Source: JBLIDK01 sp047632595
GTDB lineage: Bacteria; Bacteroidota; Bacteroidia; Sphingobacteriales; Sphingobacteriaceae
Direction of reading: 5' to 3'
DNA: 55,709 nt
Assembly: GCA_047632595.1 (NCBI GenBank)
Contig: JBLIDK010000007.1
Coordinates: 1-55,709, forward strand
Shown piece after piece: positions 25,255-33,857 of this stretch (position 1 is the first letter of the stretch; each line of letters opens with the position of its first letter). The position numbers and the translations under genes were made by a program. Below the pieces are notes generated by a model. That model worked only from the letters and a program-made list of their open reading frames with translations, did no database searches and was not told the DNA's origin.

Positions 25255-25719
25255 ATGAAACACCTATTAATTATAGTATTAGCCCTGTTAACCACTGCTT
25301 TACTTGTTGCACAAAGCAAATCTGATTCTCTGAACAAAGAAATTAAGGTTCAGAAAACTGAAATTAAAATGGAAAAGCAGATTCTGTCTGTCCAAGAGTC
25401 TCAAAAAAACTTAATGGAAGAGCAGAAGCAATTAGAAAAGCTTCAAAGCAAAGCTCAAAAAAGATCAGAACAAGCACAACAGGCTTATCAAAATCTAAAT
25501 CGATATAAGCTTACTACCGAGTCATCAACAGATAAAGGAGAAAAGAAAGTAGCAAAGCTGCAAGAAAAAGCTGAAAAATGCTCGCAAAAATCAACTGATG
25601 CACAAGCTGACGTTGAGAAACAAAAATTACAAGTTAAAGATGCTGAAATGAGTATCAAAGGCAAGCAACTTAAAGTTGATAAGACTCAGAATAAAATTGA
25701 AAAATCAAGAGCTGAATAA
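25255..25719 (+). CDS. Secreted coiled-coil protein of unknown function
   Basis: The 154-residue product has a signal peptide (MKHLLIIVLALLTTALLVAQ) followed by an almost uninterrupted charged helix rich in K, E and Q (residues about 25-154), predicted as a coiled coil. No lipobox or membrane helix is seen in the mature part, so it is probably periplasmic. Its stop is only 6 bp before the MarR-type gene, which suggests one transcript. I do not recognise a named family. Confidence 0.7.
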   Translation: MKHLLIIVLALLTTALLVAQSKSDSLNKEIKVQKTEIKMEKQILSVQESQKNLMEEQKQLEKLQSKAQKRSEQAQQAYQNLNRYKLTTESSTDKGEKKVAKLQEKAEKCSQKSTDAQADVEKQKLQVKDAEMSIKGKQLKVDKTQNKIEKSRAE

Positions 25720-25725
25720 AGTTTA

Positions 25726-26175
25726 ATGAAACTGGAAGACGAAATAAAGCAATCAAAGTTTTCTAGCGAGTACCAAAAGTTTATCCTGAATATTATGTTT
25801 TCAGGAGTCTGGCTGCATGCTCAACATGCACAGCTTCTTAAACCCTTTGATATTTCTGTTCAACAATTAAATGTTCTAAGAATACTTCGTGGGCAAAATG
25901 GAAAAGCAATAACTATTGGCCGTATTCAAGAACGCATGTTTGATAAAATGAGTAACGCTTCGCGTTTAGTAACTAAACTTTTAGATAAGCAGTTAATTTC
26001 AAGGAATTCGTGTAAGGAAGATAAAAGACAGGCAGAAATATTAATTGCTGAAAAAGGCATCAAATTATTGGAACAACTCGATAAAATTTTGAAGAATCAC
26101 GAATTGAGTTTCAATCATCTAAATGAAACAGAGGCCAAAGAATTGAACAGGCTTTTAGATAAACTTCGAGATTAA
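25726..26175 (+). CDS. MarR-family transcriptional regulator
   Basis: The 149-residue protein has the MarR winged-helix layout. There are N-terminal dimerisation helices, ISVQQLNVLRILRGQNG, the recognition region MSNASRLVTKLLDKQLISR, and the wing CKEDKRQAEILIAEKG. Ligand and targets are unknown; genes of this type often sit next to fatty-acid degradation operons in Flavobacteriia, and such an operon starts about 2.2 kb downstream. Its stop overlaps the converging transglycosylase gene by four bases. Confidence 0.87.
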   Translation: MKLEDEIKQSKFSSEYQKFILNIMFSGVWLHAQHAQLLKPFDISVQQLNVLRILRGQNGKAITIGRIQERMFDKMSNASRLVTKLLDKQLISRNSCKEDKRQAEILIAEKGIKLLEQLDKILKNHELSFNHLNETEAKELNRLLDKLRD

Positions 26176-27656
26176 AAAATACTCGCTTTTTCTGTCGTGT
26201 AAATATCTTCTGGAATAAACTTCTTGTAGTGACTATAGCGTTCTAATATTTCTTGAACGTACTTATAAGGCTCTTCTCCCCTACAATATCCAATTCTAAC
26301 AACAGGATCGTTGTAATATTCTGAACTTGCTTTTAACAACAAAGCTTCTGCAACATTATCATCCCAAATTTTTGGATGATAGTCTAACTTTTCAGCTAAT
26401 CGAATAGCGTCCATCACATGCCCTGCACCTACATTATAAGAAGCAAGAATAAACTTAACTCTCTCTTCAGGGTCTTCAATTCTTTCTTCCCAAAATTTAT
26501 TTAAATACTTTAAAAAGCGAGTTCCCCCTCTTAAACTTTGTACAGGATCTGTTGGGTCTGTTACATTATACATCTCCGCTGTGGCTGGCATTAGCTGCAT
26601 CAATCCTGTTGCACCTGTCCATGACATTGCTAATGGATCAAATTTAGATTCTTGATAAATTTGAGCAGCCATTAACCTCCAATCCCAGTCAATTGATTTT
26701 GCAAATTCAAAAATCAACTCATCGTAGGGTGAAATTTTACCACCACTTTGAGAGTAAAAATCACTTTCAATTCGTGCAGTAAACTGTTTTGAATTTCTAT
26801 AGTATTTGTTGTAGATATACCTGAATTCTGGTTTCTTTTTCATTCCTACCAACCACTCATCAACAAGTTTTAATAGCTCCGGACTATTTGTTCTAACCGC
26901 CCAAGCAATTTGCTGCGGAAAACTAACTGGGGTTTTCACATCTAAATCGGGATAATAGGTTTGATTTATACGTGCTATGTTCTCATCAGAAATGGTGAAC
27001 TTGATTTTGCCTTCGGCTACTCTTTTAATTAATTGCTCCGTTTCAGTTTCAGGCTTATCTGTTTTTACAATAATCATTCCACCTATCTCTTCGCTTAAAT
27101 TGCGCATACGCTCTTCATAAGCCGAAGCCTCTTTAACATAAACTTCTTCGCCAATTAGTTCAATTTGATTTCTAACTAAAGACTCTTCTAATTTACTTCG
27201 AGTAAAATTCCTCCAACCTTGAGGCTTTTTCTGTACTAAAACTTGTTTGGTGAAGGTTATTGGTTTGGTAAAGGAAACGTATTTCTTCCTTTCGTTCGTT
27301 ACGGTAACATTGGTTGCTATTATGTCTCCTACACCATTATTCAATTGTTCAATAAGCTCGTCCATGTTTTTCAACACCACTATTTCAAGCTCCACTTCCA
27401 TCGATTTTGCAAGCTTGTCGAGTAATTCGTACTCAAAACCCATGGGTCTGCCTTTGTAAATAAAATAGCTTATTGAACTATACGATGTTAATGCTATTAG
27501 TTTTCCGCGCTTTTTTATTTCATCATAGTCGAAATAAGTAGGTTCTGAATATTTTTTCACCTCTTTATTAGATTCTGAAGAGCAAAAGCTTAAAACAATA
27601 ACCATAAACAACAGAAGTATCGTTCTTATAATATATATGGTTATTGGTTTTTTCAT
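26172..27656 (-). CDS. mltF: MltF-like membrane-bound lytic murein transglycosylase
   Basis: The 494-residue lipoprotein starts with a membrane segment ending in the lipobox-like VLSFC. A periplasmic solute-binding-protein type 3 domain follows (about 45-290; FIYKGRPMGFEYELLDKLAK, VGDIIATNVTVTNER). The C-terminal SLT lysozyme-like domain has the catalytic glutamate E336 in QIYQESKFDP and the family strings GATGLMQLMPATA and ASYNVGAGHV. MltF cleaves the MurNAc-GlcNAc bond of peptidoglycan with formation of the anhydro product. Length and domain order match the family. It is transcribed alone, converging with the MarR gene. Confidence 0.9.
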   Translation of the reverse strand: MKKPITIYIIRTILLLFMVIVLSFCSSESNKEVKKYSEPTYFDYDEIKKRGKLIALTSYSSISYFIYKGRPMGFEYELLDKLAKSMEVELEIVVLKNMDELIEQLNNGVGDIIATNVTVTNERKKYVSFTKPITFTKQVLVQKKPQGWRNFTRSKLEESLVRNQIELIGEEVYVKEASAYEERMRNLSEEIGGMIIVKTDKPETETEQLIKRVAEGKIKFTISDENIARINQTYYPDLDVKTPVSFPQQIAWAVRTNSPELLKLVDEWLVGMKKKPEFRYIYNKYYRNSKQFTARIESDFYSQSGGKISPYDELIFEFAKSIDWDWRLMAAQIYQESKFDPLAMSWTGATGLMQLMPATAEMYNVTDPTDPVQSLRGGTRFLKYLNKFWEERIEDPEERVKFILASYNVGAGHVMDAIRLAEKLDYHPKIWDDNVAEALLLKASSEYYNDPVVRIGYCRGEEPYKYVQEILERYSHYKKFIPEDIYTTEKASIF

Positions 27657-27722
27657 TTACACAGGTGTTATGATAAAAATTAAACGAACGAAATAGAATT
27701 AAGTTTGACGAGCCTTAGGCTA

Positions 27723-28232
27723 TTAAACTTTAGTTTTCACATTCTTCCATGCCTTTATTTGCCAATGTACTGTTGCAGTACAAATGTCAATTCCTTCAGC
27801 ATTTTTGGTGGTAAGCTTAAATATACGCACTATTTTATCCTCCTTAGTTAAGGGTTGTATAATATCTGTGTCTATTTTTTCCTTGCTTAGGTCAAAGTCT
27901 AGTGTAACCGCGGTCTTTGCTTGATAATGGTATTCCATTTCCAATTTCTGTAAGATAATTCGATACTCTTTTGGATTAATCATTCGAATTAATTGTACTC
28001 CACAAGTAAACTCACTCAATGTTGCTAAAGCACAGGCATGCATGCCTTTAATATGGTTTAAGTTCACTTTTTTATAAGGCAAAAATGTTTGAATTCCCGA
28101 ATCAGTTATGCTTGCAATTTTAAAACCGTGAGGCTTATTAAATGGTATTGTTTTTGCTAATACTTGATTTAAAACAAAGCGACGAAAATTTGATTGCTGT
28201 GCTTGATTAAAAAGATTTGTTAGTGAATTCAT
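27723..28232 (-). CDS. DUF4442 hotdog-fold protein (putative acyl thioesterase-like)
   Basis: The 169-residue protein has the pattern NHIKGMHACALATLSEFTCG, which is characteristic of DUF4442/PaaI-like hotdog proteins where the central helix lies. The full-length family is about 150-170 residues. Hotdog proteins commonly hydrolyse acyl-CoA, and the gene sits divergently just upstream of the fatty-acid activation and beta-oxidation genes, which fits such a role; no activity can be assigned from sequence. Confidence 0.75.
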   Translation of the reverse strand: MNSLTNLFNQAQQSNFRRFVLNQVLAKTIPFNKPHGFKIASITDSGIQTFLPYKKVNLNHIKGMHACALATLSEFTCGVQLIRMINPKEYRIILQKLEMEYHYQAKTAVTLDFDLSKEKIDTDIIQPLTKEDKIVRIFKLTTKNAEGIDICTATVHWQIKAWKNVKTKV

Positions 28233-28350
28233 AAATGCTATTTTTACACCTGATTAATCCAACATTATTATTGGCCTTGGTCAATTCAAATATTAGTTTA
28301 ATTATCCAAATATAAAAACGCTAAGTAAAACGTTTTAAAAAAAGAGACAA

Positions 28351-30135
28351 ATGCAAATTAAAAGACTATTCGATATCTTACCAAGATTAAAAGAACAATT
28401 CCCTAAAAATGATATCCTTAATACTAAAGTTAATGGGAAATGGATAAACTACTCGGTTAACGATTTAGAGAAAATTGTTAATGAACTTAGTTTAGGGATG
28501 ATCTCCCTTGGTTTAGTAAAAGGTGATTCCGTTGCCAATATGTCGCCAAACAGACCTGAATGGAATTTTGTGGATTTTGCAATGTTACAAATTGGATTAA
28601 AGCATGTGCCTTTATATCCCACTTTAAGTGAAAAAGATTTAATCTTCATTTTAAATGATGCCGAAGTAAAAATTGCTTTTGCGGCTGACAAGGACTTATA
28701 TGATAAAATTGTTTCTATTAAGGATAAAGTGCCCTCATTAAATGAAATTTACTCATTTGACCTTGTAGAAGGCGCAAGAAACTATAAAGAAGTTGCAAAA
28801 CTTGGTGAAAATGGCGACTTAAAGGCTTTAGAAGCTATTAAGTCTATGATTGAACCAGATGACTTAGCAACCTTAATATATACTTCAGGTACAACTGGTG
28901 TTCCAAAAGGAGTTATGTTGACACACAATAATGTGGTATCAAACGTACTTGCCACCTCTACTTTAGTTCCTTCACTTAGTAGTGAAGATAAAGCTCTTAG
29001 TTTCCTTCCAATGTGCCACATTTTTGAGCGCATGGTGGTTTATATGTATCTAAACCGTGGGATTTCTGTTTACTATGCCGAAAGTTTAGAAACTATTGCG
29101 GATAACTTAAAGGAAATAAAACCTCAAATGTTTACCACCGTTCCTCGTTTACTTGAAAAAGTATATGATAAAATTGTTGGTAAGGGAATGGAATTATCAG
29201 GAGTTAAGAAGAAATTGTTCTTCTGGGCACTTGATCTTGGTTTAAGATATGATCTTTATGGAGCAAATGGAGCGTGGTATGAGTTTCAATTAAAAATAGC
29301 CAATAAACTAATCTTTAGTAAGTGGCGTGAAGCATTAGGTAATAATATTAAAGCAATTGTTTCGGGTGGTGCTGCTTTGCAACCAAGATTATCACGCGTT
29401 TTTAATGCTGGAAACATAACAGTTTTGCAAGGTTATGGCTTAACTGAAACCTCTCCAGTAATTTCTGTTGGACAAACTGGTCCTAATGGCAATTACCTTG
29501 GTTCATCTGGGCCTGTTATTGATGGTGTGGAAGTTAAAATTGCTTCTGATGGTGAAATTTTAGCTAAAGGTCCTAACGTAATGATTGGGTACTACAAAAA
29601 CCCTGAGGCTACTGCCGAAGTTATTGACAAAGATGGCTGGTTCCATACTGGAGACATAGGTGAATTTGTAAATGGCCGTTTCTTAACTATTACTGATAGA
29701 AAAAAGGAAATGTTTAAAACTGCTGGTGGTAAATACGTTACTCCTCAAGTTTTAGAAAATAAGTATAAAGAAAGCACTTTTATTGAGCAGATAATGGTAA
29801 TTGGTGAGAACCGTAAATTCCCAGGTGCGTTAATTGTACCAACTTTTGCTACAGTAAAAGACTGGTGTAAGCACAAGGGTATTGCATATACTACAGATGC
29901 TGAAATGGCTCAAAACCCACAAGTAATTGACAAGTTTAAACGAGAAATTGAAGCACTTAATGTCGACTTTGGACATTGGGAGCAAGTAAAGCGTTTTCAA
30001 TTGTTAACTAAAGAGTTTAGCATTGAAGCTGGAGAAATGACGCCAAAATTATCGTTAAAACGAAAGAATATTTTCGCAAATTATGCAGATCTAGTGGATA
30101 AAATTTATGGAAGTTCCGAAGAAATTGTACATTAG
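28351..30135 (+). CDS. fadD: Long-chain fatty-acid-CoA ligase
   Basis: The 594-residue AMP-forming ligase activates fatty acids to acyl-CoA with ATP. The phosphate-binding motif is TLIYTSGTTGVPKGVMLTHN. Also present are QGYGLTETSP (A5), the hinge region GWFHTGDIGEFVNGRFLTI, and the linker DRKKEMFKTAGGKYVTPQ (A7/A8). Its length and the GGKYVTPQ signature fit the ACSL-type ligases of Bacteroidota. It is the first gene of the four-gene fatty-acid operon, 54 bp upstream of the multifunctional beta-oxidation gene. Confidence 0.9.
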   Translation: MQIKRLFDILPRLKEQFPKNDILNTKVNGKWINYSVNDLEKIVNELSLGMISLGLVKGDSVANMSPNRPEWNFVDFAMLQIGLKHVPLYPTLSEKDLIFILNDAEVKIAFAADKDLYDKIVSIKDKVPSLNEIYSFDLVEGARNYKEVAKLGENGDLKALEAIKSMIEPDDLATLIYTSGTTGVPKGVMLTHNNVVSNVLATSTLVPSLSSEDKALSFLPMCHIFERMVVYMYLNRGISVYYAESLETIADNLKEIKPQMFTTVPRLLEKVYDKIVGKGMELSGVKKKLFFWALDLGLRYDLYGANGAWYEFQLKIANKLIFSKWREALGNNIKAIVSGGAALQPRLSRVFNAGNITVLQGYGLTETSPVISVGQTGPNGNYLGSSGPVIDGVEVKIASDGEILAKGPNVMIGYYKNPEATAEVIDKDGWFHTGDIGEFVNGRFLTITDRKKEMFKTAGGKYVTPQVLENKYKESTFIEQIMVIGENRKFPGALIVPTFATVKDWCKHKGIAYTTDAEMAQNPQVIDKFKREIEALNVDFGHWEQVKRFQLLTKEFSIEAGEMTPKLSLKRKNIFANYADLVDKIYGSSEEIVH

Positions 30136-30189
30136 TAATATGTATTACTCTGATAATACAAATATCACAACACTAGTATAAAATATTAA

Positions 30190-32595
30190 ATGAAAAAACA
30201 CATCGAAAAGGTGGCTGTTTTGGGCTCTGGAGTTATGGGCTCAAGAATTGCTTGCCATTTTGCCAATGCTGGACATCAAGTAGTTCTTCTTGACATTAAC
30301 CCTAGAGAACTTAATGATACTGAAAAAGCAAAAGGATTAAAATTAGAGGACAAAGCTGTAAAAAATAGAATAGTAAATGATTCGCTGAAGGCCGCTTTAA
30401 CTTCTAATCCATCACCCATTTACAGAAAGTCATTTGCTACAAGAATTACTACCGGAAACTTTGAGGACAACCTTAATTTAATTGCGAATTGCGATTGGAT
30501 TATTGAAGCTATCATTGAAAACCTAGATATTAAAAAAGGTCTTTACGAAAAAGTAGATGCGGTTAGAAAGCCTGGAACAATAGTTTCTTCTAACACTTCT
30601 AGTATTCCAATTCATTTATTAAGTGAAGGACGAAGCGAAGATTTTCAAAAGAACTTCTTAGGAACTCACTTTTTTAATCCGCCTCGTTATTTGAAGTTGT
30701 TGGAAATTATCCCAACACCAAAAACCGACCCTGAGCTTACAAGCTATTTAATGGAGTATGGCGACTTAATTTTAGGTAAAACTACGGTAGAATGTAAAGA
30801 CACCCCTGCTTTTATAGCAAACCGAATTGGCGTTTATTCAATGATGGCTCTTTTACATGCTGTGAAAGAAACCGGAATGACTGTTGAAGAAGTTGACAAG
30901 TTAACAGGCCCTGTTTTAGGTAGACCAAAGTCGGCTACTTTTAGAACTGCCGATGTAGTTGGACTTGACACCTTTGTAAACGTTGCTAATTTCCTTTCTT
31001 CTACTTTAAAAGAAGATGTGAAAAAAGACATCTTCCAACTACCTGATTTTCTAACTAAAATGATAGAAAACAAGTGGTTAGGCTCTAAAACCAAACAAGG
31101 TTTCTATAAAAAGGTTAAAAATGCTGATGGTTCATCAGAAATTCTTGTACTTGACTTAACAACTTTAGAATATAAGTCAAAGTCTAAAGTTAATTTCCCA
31201 GTTTTAGCTTTAACTAAACCTGTTGATGATTTAAAGCAACGTATGCAAATGCTTGCTGCCGACAAGGGAAAAGCGGGCGACTTTATTCGCAAAAACTTTT
31301 ACAGTTTATTTGAATACAGCTCGAATAGAGTTCCTGAAATATCAGATAGCATTTATAAAGTAGATGATGCTTTAAGAGCTGGCTTTGGTTGGGAATTAGG
31401 CCCGTTTGAGACTTGGGATGCCCTAGGATTAAAGAAAACCATCGAATTAATGACCAAAGAAGGCTACAAAGTCGCTTCATGGATTGATGACATGGTTAAA
31501 TCTGGCGCCGAAACCTTCTACAAAGTAGAAAACGGCGTTAAAAAATTCTACAACCAACAAACTAAAAAGTACGAGTCCATCCCGGGAACGGAAAACTTTA
31601 CCCTACTTGATGTTATTAGACCTACCAAAACGGTATGGAGCAATAGCGATGCAAGTATAATTGACTTAGGTGATGGTATTATAAATCTTGAATTTCATTC
31701 GAAGATGAATACCATGGGCAGTGGCGTGATTCAAGGAATAAATCAAGCTATAGATCTTGCCGAAAAAGACTTTAGAGGATTGGTGATTGCTAACGAAGGA
31801 AGCAACTTTACAGTTGGTGCAAATCTTGGATTAATATTAATGTATGCAGCCGACCAAGATTGGGATGAGTTACATATGGCAATTAAAGTTTTCCAAAACA
31901 CAGTTATGCGTGCTCGATATAGCAGTATTCCTGTTGTTGTTGCGCCACATAATATGACATTAGGTGGTGGTTGTGAATTAACACTTCACGCCGATGCGGT
32001 AGTAGCAAATGCTGAATCATATATTGGTTTAGTTGAGTTTGGTGCTGGTGTAATTCCAGGTGGTGGCGGAACAAAAGAATTTGCTCTTAGAGCTTCTGAT
32101 GAATTTGAAGAAGGTGGAATTGAATTAAACATTCTTAAAAACCGTTTCTTAACTATTGGAACTGCGAAAGTGTCAACTTCGGCTTATGAAGCTTTTGATA
32201 TTGGAATATTAGTTCCTGGTAGAGATAAAGTGAACATGAACAAGCATCGCCAAATAACAGAAGCGAAGGCAGAAGCAATTAAGTTAGCTGAAGCAGGCTA
32301 TTCTAAGCCTATTCCAAGAACAGACATTCGAGTTTTAGGAAAACAAGGTTTAGGGATGATTTTCGCAGGTGCACACACCATGCAAGCTGGTCATTATATT
32401 TCGAAACACGATGAATTAATCTCACAAAAAATGGGATACGTTTTATGTGGTGGAGATTTGAGTGAACCAACAATGGTTTCTGAGCAATACCTTCTAGATT
32501 TAGAAAGAGAAGCCTTTGTTTCTCTTTGTGGAGAGCAAAAAACGCTAGAAAGAATGCAAAGTTTACTACAAACAGGTAAGCCTTTAAGAAACTAA
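30190..32595 (+). CDS. fadN: 3-Hydroxyacyl-CoA dehydrogenase / enoyl-CoA hydratase fusion (FadN-like)
   Basis: The 801-residue protein is bifunctional. The dehydrogenase is first (residues 1 to about 440), with the NAD motif VLGSGVMGSRIACHFANAGH and NTSSIPI, and the hydratase is at the C-terminus (about 480-700) with GANLGLILM, the oxyanion region GGGCEL and VEFGAGVIPGGGG. This order is that of Bacillus FadN and the reverse of E. coli FadB. It performs the hydration and second oxidation steps of the beta-oxidation cycle. It is followed by thiolase and acyl-CoA dehydrogenase genes, giving the fadN-fadA-fadE order known from Bacillus. Confidence 0.9.
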   Translation: MKKHIEKVAVLGSGVMGSRIACHFANAGHQVVLLDINPRELNDTEKAKGLKLEDKAVKNRIVNDSLKAALTSNPSPIYRKSFATRITTGNFEDNLNLIANCDWIIEAIIENLDIKKGLYEKVDAVRKPGTIVSSNTSSIPIHLLSEGRSEDFQKNFLGTHFFNPPRYLKLLEIIPTPKTDPELTSYLMEYGDLILGKTTVECKDTPAFIANRIGVYSMMALLHAVKETGMTVEEVDKLTGPVLGRPKSATFRTADVVGLDTFVNVANFLSSTLKEDVKKDIFQLPDFLTKMIENKWLGSKTKQGFYKKVKNADGSSEILVLDLTTLEYKSKSKVNFPVLALTKPVDDLKQRMQMLAADKGKAGDFIRKNFYSLFEYSSNRVPEISDSIYKVDDALRAGFGWELGPFETWDALGLKKTIELMTKEGYKVASWIDDMVKSGAETFYKVENGVKKFYNQQTKKYESIPGTENFTLLDVIRPTKTVWSNSDASIIDLGDGIINLEFHSKMNTMGSGVIQGINQAIDLAEKDFRGLVIANEGSNFTVGANLGLILMYAADQDWDELHMAIKVFQNTVMRARYSSIPVVVAPHNMTLGGGCELTLHADAVVANAESYIGLVEFGAGVIPGGGGTKEFALRASDEFEEGGIELNILKNRFLTIGTAKVSTSAYEAFDIGILVPGRDKVNMNKHRQITEAKAEAIKLAEAGYSKPIPRTDIRVLGKQGLGMIFAGAHTMQAGHYISKHDELISQKMGYVLCGGDLSEPTMVSEQYLLDLEREAFVSLCGEQKTLERMQSLLQTGKPLRN

Positions 32596-32668
32596 CACAA
32601 TTACTAGCCTTTTTACGTTATAAAAGAAGTCAAACTTCTCTTGAAGGTTAAGGATAAAAAAGAATAAA

Positions 32669-33850
32669 ATGAAAGATGCGTATATAGTTGCAGGGTTTAG
32701 ATCTGCTGTTGGAAAAGCGCCTAGAGGTAAATTTCGATTTACTCGTCCCGAAGATTTATCATCGGATGTTATAAAACATATGATGAAAACTCTTCCTAGT
32801 ATTAACAACGAAGAAGTGGACGATGTAATTGTAGGAAATGCTACACCTGAGGCTGAACAAGGGCTAAACATTGGTAGAATGATTTCTCTACTGAGTTTAG
32901 AAACTGATAAGGTTCCGGGAGTTACAGTAAATAGATATTGCTCTTCGGGTATAGAAACCATTGCAATGGCTACTGCTAAAATTAAAGCAGGAATGGCAGA
33001 TTGTATTATTGCTGGTGGAGTTGAAGTGATGTCCCCTATCCCATTTGGTGGATGGAAAATCATTCCTAACTACAAAGTAGCTAAAGACCACCCTGATTAT
33101 TATTGGGGAATGGGTTTAACTGCTGAAGCGGTTGCGAAAGAATTTAATGTAAACCGTGAGGACCAAGACAATTTTAGTTTAGAATCTCACCGTAGAGCTT
33201 TAGAAGCCATAAAAAATGGTAAATTCAAAGACGACATTGTTCCAATTGAAGTAGAAAACACTTTCCTTAATAAAGAAGGTAAAAAAGTTACTGAATCGTA
33301 TGTTGTAGATACTGACGAAGGGCCAAGAGGTGGTTCCACCTTACAAATGATGGCAAAATTAAGACCTGTTTTTTCTGCAGGTGGATCTGTTACTGCTGGT
33401 AACTCAAGTCAAACTTCTGATGGTGCTGCTTTTGTAATGGTTGTTTCAGAACAATTTATGAAAGACCATCAACTAACACCAATTGCGCGATTAGTTAGTT
33501 ATGCTGCAATGGGTGTTCCACCAAGAATTATGGGAATCGGTCCAGTTGCGGCAGTGCCAAAAGCATTAAAAATGGCTGGTTTAACAACTAAAGACATTGA
33601 ATTATTTGAATTAAATGAAGCATTTGCTTCTCAATCTGTTGCAGTTATTAGGGAACTAGATTTAAATCCTGAAATCGTGAATGTAAACGGTGGCGCAATT
33701 GCCTTAGGACACCCTCTTGGATGTACCGGAGCAAAACTAAGTGTGCAATTGTTTAATGAGATGAGACGCAGAAAAAATAAATATGGAATCGTAACCATGT
33801 GTGTGGGTACCGGACAAGGTGCTGCTGGGGTTTACGAGCTATTAAACTAA
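32669..33850 (+). CDS. fadA: Acetyl-CoA C-acyltransferase (thiolase)
   Basis: The 393-residue thiolase cleaves 3-ketoacyl-CoA to acetyl-CoA and a shortened acyl-CoA. The nucleophilic cysteine is C91 in NRYCSSGIETIAMA. The second active-site histidine lies in NVNGGAIALGHPLGCTGAK, and the C-terminal general-base cysteine is in CVGTGQGAAG. The length matches the family (about 390). Its stop is 7 bp before the acyl-CoA dehydrogenase gene, so the two are clearly co-transcribed. Confidence 0.93.
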   Translation: MKDAYIVAGFRSAVGKAPRGKFRFTRPEDLSSDVIKHMMKTLPSINNEEVDDVIVGNATPEAEQGLNIGRMISLLSLETDKVPGVTVNRYCSSGIETIAMATAKIKAGMADCIIAGGVEVMSPIPFGGWKIIPNYKVAKDHPDYYWGMGLTAEAVAKEFNVNREDQDNFSLESHRRALEAIKNGKFKDDIVPIEVENTFLNKEGKKVTESYVVDTDEGPRGGSTLQMMAKLRPVFSAGGSVTAGNSSQTSDGAAFVMVVSEQFMKDHQLTPIARLVSYAAMGVPPRIMGIGPVAAVPKALKMAGLTTKDIELFELNEAFASQSVAVIRELDLNPEIVNVNGGAIALGHPLGCTGAKLSVQLFNEMRRRKNKYGIVTMCVGTGQGAAGVYELLN

Positions 33851-33857
33851 AAACATC